DNA from: Paradesertivirga superstes
GTDB lineage: Bacteria; Bacteroidota; Bacteroidia; Sphingobacteriales; Sphingobacteriaceae
Assembly: GCF_037622515.1 (NCBI RefSeq)
Contig: NZ_JBBJCN010000005.1
Span: forward strand, 248,001 to 312,000
Direction of reading: 5' to 3'
DNA: 64,000 nucleotides
The notes below the pieces were generated by a model. The model was not told the origin of the DNA and made no database searches. It saw nothing but the letters and a program-made list of their open reading frames with translations. Shown here one piece after another: positions 42,371 through 50,521 of the stretch (position 1 is its first letter; every line of letters starts with the position of its first letter). Both the position numbers and the translations under genes were made by a program.

Positions 42371-44231
42371 GCGGTCTGTAGGGATAAATTTTAATGATCA
42401 AAAACAGGCTGATATTTCCGTTTGGGCGCCTTACGCAAAACATGTGGAGATTTTGCTGCCTGAGAAACCATCGATCGCTTTAGAGAAGGATGAATTCGGG
42501 TACTGGTCGGGCAGGACCGATACCATAAAAGAAGGCGAACTTTATAAAATCAGGTTAGATAATGAAAAGGAACTTCCTGATCCGGCATCGCTGTCGCAGC
42601 CTGATGGAGTGCATGGTTTTTCAAGAGCTATAGACTTATCTAACTACAGATGGCAGGATAATGAATGGCAGAATATTCCACTGGAAGAGTATATTATCTA
42701 TGAAGTCCATACCGGAACATTTACTGATGAAGGAACATTTGAAGCTCTTTCGAGTAAGCTCGACTATCTAAAAGAACTTGGTATCACCGCTCTTGAAATT
42801 ATGCCGGTGGCTCAATTTCCGGGAACGCGAAATTGGGGATACGATGGAGTTTACCCTTTTGCAGTGCAAAATTCGTATGGCGGCGCCAAAGAACTTCAAA
42901 AATTAGTAGATGCTTGCCATTCCAAAGGGTTGGCCGTAGTTCTGGATGTGGTATACAATCACCTGGGACCTGAAGGAAATTATTTAGGCAATTTTGGCCC
43001 TTATTTTACTGATAAATACCATACCCCCTGGGGGAGCGCAATAAATTTTGATGATTGGGGCTGCGATGCTGTTCGAAATTATTTCATAGAGAACGTATTG
43101 ATGTGGTTTCGCGATTTTCATTTTGATGCTTTGCGCTTGGATGCTGTTCATGCTATTAAGGATTTTAGTCCGGTGCATATTTTAAGGGAAATTAAACTTC
43201 GGGTAAATGAACTGAATCAGGAAACCGGCCGCCGGCATTACCTCATTATTGAAAATGATTTAAACGATAACCGTTTCATTAATCCGCTCGAAGAGCAGGG
43301 ATATGGCATGGATGCTCAATGGATCGATGAATTTCATCATGCACTCAGGATCGTGGCCGGAGGAGCGCCCACCGGATACTTTGCTGATTTTAACGGGATT
43401 GATCATTTGGCTAAAGCTTACCGGGATGCTTATGTTTATGATGGACAATATTCTCCCCAGCGCTGTAAAACCTTCGGTATAAAAGCTGAAAACAATCCTG
43501 GGCATCAGTTCATCGTCTTCTCCCAAAATCACGACCAGGTAGGAAACAGGATGCTGGGTGAAAGAACCAGCAGCTTGATGAGTTTTGAAATGCAAAAGCT
43601 TTTAGCCGGCGCGGTGATTTTTAGTCCGTTTATACCTCTTCTGTTCATGGCCGAAGAATGGAGCGAGCCGCATCCTTTTCAATATTTTGTTAGTCATACA
43701 GACTTAAAGCTGGCAGAGGCGGTACGTAAAGGCAGGACTGAAGAGTTTGCCGCTTTTCATAATAAAGGCCAGGCACCTGATCCTATGGCAGAGGAGACTT
43801 TTGATAATTCTAAGCTTCAATGGGACCTGCTGGGCAAAGAACCGCATCGAACCATGTTTAATTATTACAGGCAGCTAATTGCTCTGCGAAAACAGCAGCC
43901 TGCATTAAAGCATCTGAACCGAAATCAACTCAGTGTTAAACACGATGAAAAGAATAAAACCCTGATTCTTTATCGCTGGTTTGACTCTCAAAAAATTATG
44001 TGTTTGCTGAACTTTTCTGCGACAGAGCAGCCTGTTGAAATTCAGGCTCAATTTTCATCCTGGTTTAAACTTATTGATTCTGCCTCTCCTGAGTGGAAAG
44101 GTCCAAAGGCGAGTCCTGATGAAATTTCATCTTATAGAAAACTAAATCTGCCTCCGGAATCTTTCTTAGTGTACTACATGCATAGACAATTGGAAGATGA
44201 TGAAGCATGGCAGATGCTGGGTCATTCTTAA
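42348..44231 (+). CDS. treZ: Malto-oligosyltrehalose trehalohydrolase
   Basis: GH13 subfamily 10, 627 residues from the ATG at 42348. An ATG 19 codons earlier gives an implausible Leu/Cys-rich lead. CBM48-like start (QADISVWAPYAKHVEILLP), then YEVHTGTFTDEGTF, DALRLDAVHAIKDFSP (nucleophile), LIIENDLNDNRF (acid/base) and VFSQNHDQVGNRMLG. It hydrolyses maltooligosyl trehalose to release trehalose. Overlaps glgX by 23 bases. The product of TreY, encoded downstream, is its substrate. Confidence 0.95.
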   Translation: MIRAKICKRSVGINFNDQKQADISVWAPYAKHVEILLPEKPSIALEKDEFGYWSGRTDTIKEGELYKIRLDNEKELPDPASLSQPDGVHGFSRAIDLSNYRWQDNEWQNIPLEEYIIYEVHTGTFTDEGTFEALSSKLDYLKELGITALEIMPVAQFPGTRNWGYDGVYPFAVQNSYGGAKELQKLVDACHSKGLAVVLDVVYNHLGPEGNYLGNFGPYFTDKYHTPWGSAINFDDWGCDAVRNYFIENVLMWFRDFHFDALRLDAVHAIKDFSPVHILREIKLRVNELNQETGRRHYLIIENDLNDNRFINPLEEQGYGMDAQWIDEFHHALRIVAGGAPTGYFADFNGIDHLAKAYRDAYVYDGQYSPQRCKTFGIKAENNPGHQFIVFSQNHDQVGNRMLGERTSSLMSFEMQKLLAGAVIFSPFIPLLFMAEEWSEPHPFQYFVSHTDLKLAEAVRKGRTEEFAAFHNKGQAPDPMAEETFDNSKLQWDLLGKEPHRTMFNYYRQLIALRKQQPALKHLNRNQLSVKHDEKNKTLILYRWFDSQKIMCLLNFSATEQPVEIQAQFSSWFKLIDSASPEWKGPKASPDEISSYRKLNLPPESFLVYYMHRQLEDDEAWQMLGHS

Positions 44232-44342
44232 GGGTGTCCTTCATCTTTTCGCTTTGTACTGCTCCCCTGTTTAGGGAAGCTCCCGAAGGGTAGGGTAAAG
44301 TGTATATGCTATGGGTAACTTGTCGAGACGAACCGCTTTATA

Positions 44343-44428
44343 CTTCGACACTCAGTACGACGCTTCGACAAGCTCAGTACGACGCTTCGACAAGCTCAGT
44401 GTGACGCTTCGGCAAGGTTAGCATGACA
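44343..44428. repeat. Four tandem ~22-bp intergenic repeats
   Basis: Units at 44343, 44363, 44385 and 44407, consensus CTTCGACAAGCTCAGTACGACG; the first lacks two bases and the last is diverged. The core contains AGCT-based dyads. Located in the treZ-treY gap. Sequences like this are common between genes in many bacteria. No spacers, so not a CRISPR. Confidence 0.8.
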
Positions 44429-44479
44429 CGAGCCATATTTTACTTTTTTTGAATTTTGAATTTTTATTTTTCATCACCT

Positions 44480-47400
44480 ATGAACCCTATATCTACCTAC
44501 CGTTTACAGTTCCATAAAGAGTTCACGTTCGCTGATTTCGAAAAAGTAATTCCTTATATTCAAAAGCTGGGTATCAAAACCATTTATGCGTCACCTGTTT
44601 TCGAATCCACTCCGGGAAGCACACACGGTTATGACGGCATGAACCCTCATAAAATTAACCCAGAGCTGGGAACCGAACAGCAACTGAGAGCGATAAGTAA
44701 GCGATTAAAGGAAAGCGGGATAAGCTGGTTGCAGGATATTGTTCCAAATCATATGGCTTTTAATCCGGATAATCCATGGATTATGGATGTCCTGGAAAAA
44801 GGCCGCCAATCTGTTTTTGCCTCATACTTTGATATAGACTGGAAGAGTCCTGGTGATGATGGAAAGCTTATGGTTCCTTTTCTTGGGGCGTATGTTGAAA
44901 ACGTATTAGAGCATGAGCTAAAGATTGAATACAGTTCCGGAAGGTTCGTTATAAATTATTATGATGTCCGGTATCCATTGAACCTCAGATCTTATTTAAT
45001 GCTCCTGAACGGTCAACGCATAGAGCTTCAGGATATTAAACAACTTAGCTTACAACTTGATCTGATTCACCAGGTCGAAGATCCGGAGATTTACTCATCG
45101 CAATGGAATGAGTTTCTATTACAGCTTCAATCTTTAATGAAAAATGCCGATGTAAGAGCGTATGTGGATAATTGTTTAATGTCTGTAAATTCCAGCAAAG
45201 AGCGTCTTAAGCATTTCCTGGATGAACAGCATTATCGTCTCGAGTATTGGGAAGAGACTGACAGGCAAATAAATTTTCGCAGGTTTTTTATCGTAAACGG
45301 ACTTATTTGTTTGAACATGCACGATGAAAACGTCTTCGGGCATTATCATGCATATATAAAATTGCTCGTTGATGAAGGAGTGTTTGACGGTTTACGAATC
45401 GATCATATTGATGGTTTATACGATCCGGGCCGCTATTTAGAGCAGTTGCGTAAACTGGTAGGTAATAACGTTTATATCACTGTTGAAAAAATTCTACACG
45501 CAAAAGAAAAGCTCCCTCAAAATTGGCCCGTTGAAGGCACCACTGGATACGATTTCCTTGCTCAGGTAAATAATCTTTTTACAAATAAGGGCGCCGAGAA
45601 AGGATTGACCAGGTTTTATAAAAAACTAAGCTGGGATCTGGGCTCTGTTCAGCAACAGATTCACGATAAGAAAGCCTATATTCTTTATCAGCATATGGGC
45701 GGCGAACTGGACAACCTTTTTCATCTTTTGCTTGATTTAACTCTGATTAGTACCCCTGGAAATGACAGTGCAGATAATATAAAAAATGCAATTGCCGAAT
45801 TTTTGATCCATTGCCCGGTTTACAGGTATTATGGAAATAGTTTTCCTCTTGAAGCATCTGAAGCAGACGCAGTTCAGAGTATTCTTAATCAGATAAGATT
45901 TAAGAAATCGGAGTTAAATACTGCTGTTGGTCTATTGGAGGAAATATTCTTGATAAAACCTCAGAAAAGAGATGAAGAATATAATTCAAGAGCCCTAAAG
46001 TTTTATATGCGCTGCATGCAGTTCACAGGACCTTTGATGGCAAAAGGTGTTGAGGATACTTTATTGTATACCTATAACAGATTTATCGGACATAATGATG
46101 TAGGAGATACACCCGAAACTTTCGGTTATACATCAGATGAATTTCATCATCTGATGTTGAAACGGCAGGAAAAATGGCCCTTGTCTATCAATACTACATC
46201 TACGCATGATACTAAGAGGGGAGAGGATATTCGGGCACGTTTAAATGTGCTGACAGAAATTAGTGAAGAATGGATAGAGGCCGTTAATGAATGGCGGTCT
46301 ATTAATAGAAACCTATCCGAGGAAATTAATTTAGATCCTAATATTGAATATTTCATATATCAAACGCTGGTAGGGGCCTTGCCAATGGCCGGTCAGGAAG
46401 ATGTTGATTTCGAACGCAGGATTTATGAATATCTGCGAAAAGCCTTGAGAGAAGGAAAGCAGCATTCTGATTGGGCCAGTCCCGATGAGGAATACGAAGC
46501 ATCACTCATCCGTTTTGTTTCAGTGCTTTTGGATAAAGACAAACCGTTTTACAGGATTTTACAAAAGTTTAATCGCAGAATAGCTGATTTTGGAATTATA
46601 AATTCTTTATCGCAGTTAATTTTAAAGTTTACCTGCCCTGGTATTCCCGATACCTATCAGGGCTGCGAATTATGGGATTTAAGCCTGGTAGATCCGGATA
46701 ACCGTCGCCCGGTAGATTATGAAAAACGTTTAACTTTCCTGGAGAACCTGGATTCACAGGAAGCAAATAGTGCTTTCATTCAAAAATTGTGGGAAAAGAG
46801 ATCTGACGGACAAATTAAGCTTTGGCTGACACATGTTTTACTAACTATTCGAAACTCACATCCCGACATATTTGTGAAGGGGCAGTATCTTCCTTTAGAA
46901 GTTAAGGGGAAATATAAAGAGCATGTTTTTGCTTTTGCCAGGAGATATCAGCACGAGTGGACAATCGTGGCTGTACCCTTGCATTTGGCAAGATTAAGCA
47001 AAAATCAGGGACGGAATATCCAGGATTTGAATTGGAAAAATACCCGAATCCAATTACCCGATAGTGCACCCGAAGAGTTTGAACATCTTTTAGTAAACAG
47101 TAAAGGGAAAACTGAAAAGGAATTATCCATTAAAAATATTTTCAATAAAGTTCCCCTGGCTGTTCTCAGGATGCAGCATAGGGTAGGAAGCAGAGGGGCG
47201 GGCATTTTATTGCATATTACTTCTTTGCCATCCCCCTTCGGAATCGGCGATCTTGGTCCGGGTGCCCAAGTCTTTGCCGATTACTTAAGTAATAGCCGTC
47301 AAAAGTACTGGCAGATACTACCTCTTAGTCCTACAGGAGAAGGACAAGGATATTCGCCTTATAGTGCAATTTCAACAATGGCCGGAAATCCTCTGTTAAT

Positions 47401-48685
47401 TAGCCCTGAGCGATTAGCGGATGAAGGTCTTTTGACAAAAACGTTTTTAAAGCAGTATTATCTCAAAGAGAAAGCGGCAGTTGATTTTGCAGCTGCGGAG
47501 AAAATCAAAGCAAAGATCTTCGATGAGGCGTATCATAATTTCTGTACTATAAATACGAGGCTTAATCCGGAGTTTAAGCAGTTTTGTGAATCACAATCGG
47601 AATGGTTAAATGATTTTGCACTTTATCTCTTGCTCAAACAGCATCATGGGGGTCTGCCCTGGTATAACTGGCCTGATGGATATAAATTAAGGGAAACAGA
47701 GGCTTTGATTCAATTCGCTGAAGCCAATGAAAATGATTTAAACAAAATAAAATGGCTCCAGTTTATTTTTGACAGGCAATGGACCGGCTTAAAGACCTAC
47801 TGTAAAACGCTAGGTATTTATCTTCTGGGCGATCTGCCATTTTATGTAAGTATTGACTCCTCTGACGTTTGGGCAAATAAGGAAATTTTTTCTTTAAACG
47901 ATGATGGTCAGATGATTGGTGTGGCGGGAGTTCCCCCTGATTATTTTAATGATAACGGGCAGCTTTGGGGAATGCCGGTATTTAGGTGGGACGTGCTTAA
48001 GGATCAGAATTACGATTGGTGGATTAAGCGCCTGAAAAAGAACATGCAGCTTTATGATCTTCTGAGACTCGATCATTTCAGAGCTTTTTCAACTTATTGG
48101 GAAGTTCCTGCCGGTGAAGAAACAGCCATAAACGGAGAATGGAAAAACGGGCCCGGAGCAGATTTTTTCCAAGTATTGCAGAAAGAATTTGCTGAGCTAC
48201 CTTTTGTTGCAGAAGACCTGGGTGATGTGGATCAGGCTGTTTATGACTTGAGAGATGAATTTAACTTGCCAGGAATGCGTGTTTTACAATTCTCATTTGG
48301 CACCGATCAGTCGCATACTGTTCATAGTCTGCATAATTATGAAGTAAACACGGTGGTCTATACAGGTACTCACGATAATAATACCACTCAGGGCTGGCTC
48401 AGGCAAGACGCTGATGAAATAATCAGAAAGAACCTTGAAAAGTACACCGGAAAGACTTTAAGAAAGAGGAATATTCATAGTGTTTTAGGCAAGCTGGCTT
48501 ATTCCTCGGTTGGTAAAATAGTGATTTTGCCAATGCAGGATGTAATAGGACTCGACGAAGATGCCAGAATGAATACACCTGCCTCAACCGGGAAAAACTG
48601 GGCCTGGAGATTGAAGTCAAAACAGATGAAACCCGAATATTCAAAAAAATTAAGAGAATGGGTAAAAATGTATAACAGAGAATAA
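44480..48685 (+). CDS. Maltooligosyl trehalose synthase fused to 4-alpha-glucanotransferase (TreY-MalQ)
   Basis: 1401 residues from the ATG at 44480, about twice the usual TreY length. The N-terminal ~890 residues are TreY (GH13_26): STYRLQFHKEFTFADFEKVI, ASPVFESTPGSTHGYDGMNP, DGLRIDHIDGLYDPG, VEKILHAKEKLP, TTSTHDTKRGED and GIPDTYQGCELWDLSLVDPD. From about residue 900 it is MalQ (GH77): GAGILLHITSLPSPFGIGDLG, DLPFYVSIDSSDVWANKEIF, GVAGVPPDYF, LRLDHFRAFSTYWEVP, FVAEDLGDV and YTGTHDNNT. TreY turns the reducing-end alpha-1,4 bond into a trehalose-type alpha,alpha-1,1 bond. MalQ disproportionates the short dextrins left over. The frame is continuous with no stop between, so this is a real fusion. 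Completes the operon with glgX and treZ. Confidence 0.95.
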   Translation: MNPISTYRLQFHKEFTFADFEKVIPYIQKLGIKTIYASPVFESTPGSTHGYDGMNPHKINPELGTEQQLRAISKRLKESGISWLQDIVPNHMAFNPDNPWIMDVLEKGRQSVFASYFDIDWKSPGDDGKLMVPFLGAYVENVLEHELKIEYSSGRFVINYYDVRYPLNLRSYLMLLNGQRIELQDIKQLSLQLDLIHQVEDPEIYSSQWNEFLLQLQSLMKNADVRAYVDNCLMSVNSSKERLKHFLDEQHYRLEYWEETDRQINFRRFFIVNGLICLNMHDENVFGHYHAYIKLLVDEGVFDGLRIDHIDGLYDPGRYLEQLRKLVGNNVYITVEKILHAKEKLPQNWPVEGTTGYDFLAQVNNLFTNKGAEKGLTRFYKKLSWDLGSVQQQIHDKKAYILYQHMGGELDNLFHLLLDLTLISTPGNDSADNIKNAIAEFLIHCPVYRYYGNSFPLEASEADAVQSILNQIRFKKSELNTAVGLLEEIFLIKPQKRDEEYNSRALKFYMRCMQFTGPLMAKGVEDTLLYTYNRFIGHNDVGDTPETFGYTSDEFHHLMLKRQEKWPLSINTTSTHDTKRGEDIRARLNVLTEISEEWIEAVNEWRSINRNLSEEINLDPNIEYFIYQTLVGALPMAGQEDVDFERRIYEYLRKALREGKQHSDWASPDEEYEASLIRFVSVLLDKDKPFYRILQKFNRRIADFGIINSLSQLILKFTCPGIPDTYQGCELWDLSLVDPDNRRPVDYEKRLTFLENLDSQEANSAFIQKLWEKRSDGQIKLWLTHVLLTIRNSHPDIFVKGQYLPLEVKGKYKEHVFAFARRYQHEWTIVAVPLHLARLSKNQGRNIQDLNWKNTRIQLPDSAPEEFEHLLVNSKGKTEKELSIKNIFNKVPLAVLRMQHRVGSRGAGILLHITSLPSPFGIGDLGPGAQVFADYLSNSRQKYWQILPLSPTGEGQGYSPYSAISTMAGNPLLISPERLADEGLLTKTFLKQYYLKEKAAVDFAAAEKIKAKIFDEAYHNFCTINTRLNPEFKQFCESQSEWLNDFALYLLLKQHHGGLPWYNWPDGYKLRETEALIQFAEANENDLNKIKWLQFIFDRQWTGLKTYCKTLGIYLLGDLPFYVSIDSSDVWANKEIFSLNDDGQMIGVAGVPPDYFNDNGQLWGMPVFRWDVLKDQNYDWWIKRLKKNMQLYDLLRLDHFRAFSTYWEVPAGEETAINGEWKNGPGADFFQVLQKEFAELPFVAEDLGDVDQAVYDLRDEFNLPGMRVLQFSFGTDQSHTVHSLHNYEVNTVVYTGTHDNNTTQGWLRQDADEIIRKNLEKYTGKTLRKRNIHSVLGKLAYSSVGKIVILPMQDVIGLDEDARMNTPASTGKNWAWRLKSKQMKPEYSKKLREWVKMYNRE

Positions 48686-48686
48686 A

Positions 48687-49106
48687 TTAAAGTTTTTGCT
48701 TTAAACAAAGTTTTTGGATCATCTCAAGCAATTGCTCAGGTGTCAAAGGTTTGCTGAAAAAACCTGACAGATGGGAGTTGTTATTTGCCAGCTCTGCATC
48801 ATTAGGATCTACAGATGAAGAAACCAAATAAATCTCCATAGGCTTTTCTAATGAAGGTTTAATTCCTTTATACGATTCCAAAAAGTCCCAGCCATTCATA
48901 AAAGGGGTATTTAAATCTAATAGCACCAAATCGGGAAGCTGGTCATTATTTGTTATGTTTCTCTTCAAAAAGTTGAAAAAGTCCGCACAATTAGAAAAAT
49001 TTAAAATTTTGCTATCCTGGTGAATTTTTGAAACAGTACGGTTAATAATGAAATGATAAATCTGATCATCATCAACAACGGCTATCTTAAGCGGATTCAA
49101 ATGCAT
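48687..49106 (-). CDS. Single-domain response regulator
   Basis: 139-residue receiver: acidic pocket VVDDDQIYHFIINRTV, phosphoacceptor Asp64 (VLLDLNTPFMNGWDFL), switch IYLVSSSVDPND, and Lys in FFSKPLT. No output domain. It is the same subtype as the receiver at 21363-21764, which has a partner kinase; here none is adjacent. Convergent with the TreY-MalQ gene, with a single base between the stops. Confidence 0.9.
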   Translation of the reverse strand: MHLNPLKIAVVDDDQIYHFIINRTVSKIHQDSKILNFSNCADFFNFLKRNITNNDQLPDLVLLDLNTPFMNGWDFLESYKGIKPSLEKPMEIYLVSSSVDPNDAELANNNSHLSGFFSKPLTPEQLLEMIQKLCLKQKL

Positions 49107-49260
49107 ATGTTATACTGCAATATATAATTTTTTTTAATCTGTTACCAGAGATTATAGATTTGTTACATACCCGGGATACGGTAAAAACATGAATAGCCAA
49201 ATTGTAGGGATTCTCTTTAATGTAATCAGATGGACTGTTTGGGGAGGTATCCAGAAAAGA

Positions 49261-49731
49261 TCAATAATTATGCAACACGTCTACTTCACCTTTGGCAATT
49301 TTTTCTTTCATTGAATCTTCCTTTTCAATCATATCAGCCAGAGTGGTTTCGGTCAGGATTTTTAATGTTGCGTCTCTGACATCTTTCATGACTTGCCGAA
49401 TGCCGCAATATGCTTCATCAATACATTCTTCACAGCGTTCATAAAAATTAAGGCTAACGCAGGGAAGCAATGCAATGGGACCGTCTATTACCCGGATTAT
49501 GGCAGCCAACTTTATTTCATCAGCTTTTTTAACCAGATAATACCCTCCGCCAGCGCCTTTTTTACTTCCTAAAAAGCCATTACGTTTAAGCTCCAATAAG
49601 ATTGCTTCGAGAAACTTTTTAGGGAGCTGTTCTTGAGATGCTATTTCAGAAATAAGCATTGGCTTATTTTCTTTGTTTCTGGCCAGCGTCATTAAGGCTT
49701 TAACTGCGTATTTTGTTTTTTTGGTTAGCAC
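49261..49731 (-). CDS. Rrf2-family transcriptional regulator
   Basis: 156 residues. N-terminal winged helix of the Rrf2 type (KKTKYAVKALMTLARNK, ISEIASQEQLPKKFLEAILLEL, GGGYYLVK). The distal part has four cysteines, Cys91, Cys100, Cys103 and Cys109, in the region where IscR/NsrR-like members bind an Fe-S cluster, so cluster sensing is possible. It lies 43 bases after the siroheme synthase gene and probably controls the siroheme/reductase operon in response to sulfur, nitrite or redox state; inferred from position. Confidence 0.88.
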   Translation of the reverse strand: MLTKKTKYAVKALMTLARNKENKPMLISEIASQEQLPKKFLEAILLELKRNGFLGSKKGAGGGYYLVKKADEIKLAAIIRVIDGPIALLPCVSLNFYERCEECIDEAYCGIRQVMKDVRDATLKILTETTLADMIEKEDSMKEKIAKGEVDVLHNY

Positions 49732-49774
49732 TGGTTGTTTATAAATTTTAGTATTTCAAATAAAGAATTTCGGC

Positions 49775-50509
49775 TTAGGTATTTAGTATGATAGGAATCA
49801 ACAAATAGCCAAGGATCATTAAACAAATGCTTGCTAAAAAATATAATAAAAAGCTGATGTGCTTTTTTCCTGCGTTCCCGGTTTCTTTATTTACAGCTAG
49901 CACCGAAGTAATATCGTTAAGTTGACGGACTTTATCTGAAAAATCTCCACCCAACTTTCTTCTGATATTTTCCATATTGTCCAGAACTTCATTCATTTCA
50001 TCAGGAAAAGCGTCATTAAGGACTTCTTTTACCCGCTTTGCAATGGTCGGCGATTTTCCGTTTGTAGAAATGGCAATTTTTAAATTCCCTTTCTGCACCA
50101 CAGAGCTCAGATAAAAATCGCACAGCTCAGGTTTGTCGGCCACATTTGTAAGCACACGGCTGGCTACGCATGCTGCATGTATTTCACTGCTAATATCCTT
50201 ATCATTAATAGCAATGATTGATAAATCAATTCCTTCAAGGTCAGAATTTGAAAAAGGGCGCTCATGAAAAGGGATATTGTGCTTTTCAATAAGCGCTCTT
50301 ACATCTGCGCTGATTTCTGAAGCCACTAAGTGTATTCTTGCTTTCGGACTATTGTTATAAATAGCATTAAGCTTTTCAGCGGCTACATATCCACCACCCA
50401 CTAACAGGGTGCTGAGCTTTTCCAATTTAAAAAAAACAGGGAAAAGCGTGTTCTGCTCTTTAAGAGTAGTACTGGGTACTAATCGATCATCAGAAACAAT
50501 TCCCTGCAT
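49775..50509 (-). CDS. Siroheme synthase, precorrin-2 dehydrogenase/ferrochelatase part
   Basis: 244 residues. It starts with the NAD-binding region TLFPVFFKLEKLSTLLVGGGYVAAEKL, then HLVASEISADVRAL, DLSIIAINDK and VTNVADKPELCDFYLSSVVQKGNLKIAISTNGKSP, the CysG-N/Met8 core. A C-terminal membrane helix (ISFLLYFLASICLMILGYLLI) is unusual. It oxidises precorrin-2 and inserts iron to give siroheme, the cofactor of the reductase 12 bases upstream. The uroporphyrinogen methyltransferase half of CysG is absent and must be encoded elsewhere. Confidence 0.92.
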   Translation of the reverse strand: MQGIVSDDRLVPSTTLKEQNTLFPVFFKLEKLSTLLVGGGYVAAEKLNAIYNNSPKARIHLVASEISADVRALIEKHNIPFHERPFSNSDLEGIDLSIIAINDKDISSEIHAACVASRVLTNVADKPELCDFYLSSVVQKGNLKIAISTNGKSPTIAKRVKEVLNDAFPDEMNEVLDNMENIRRKLGGDFSDKVRQLNDITSVLAVNKETGNAGKKHISFLLYFLASICLMILGYLLIPIILNT

Positions 50510-50521
50510 TTGTATTTGTAC

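Noticed and set aside
44343..44428. 22-bp repeats as a CRISPR or promoter array
   Set aside because: Direct tandem copies of a widespread intergenic repeat with no spacers.
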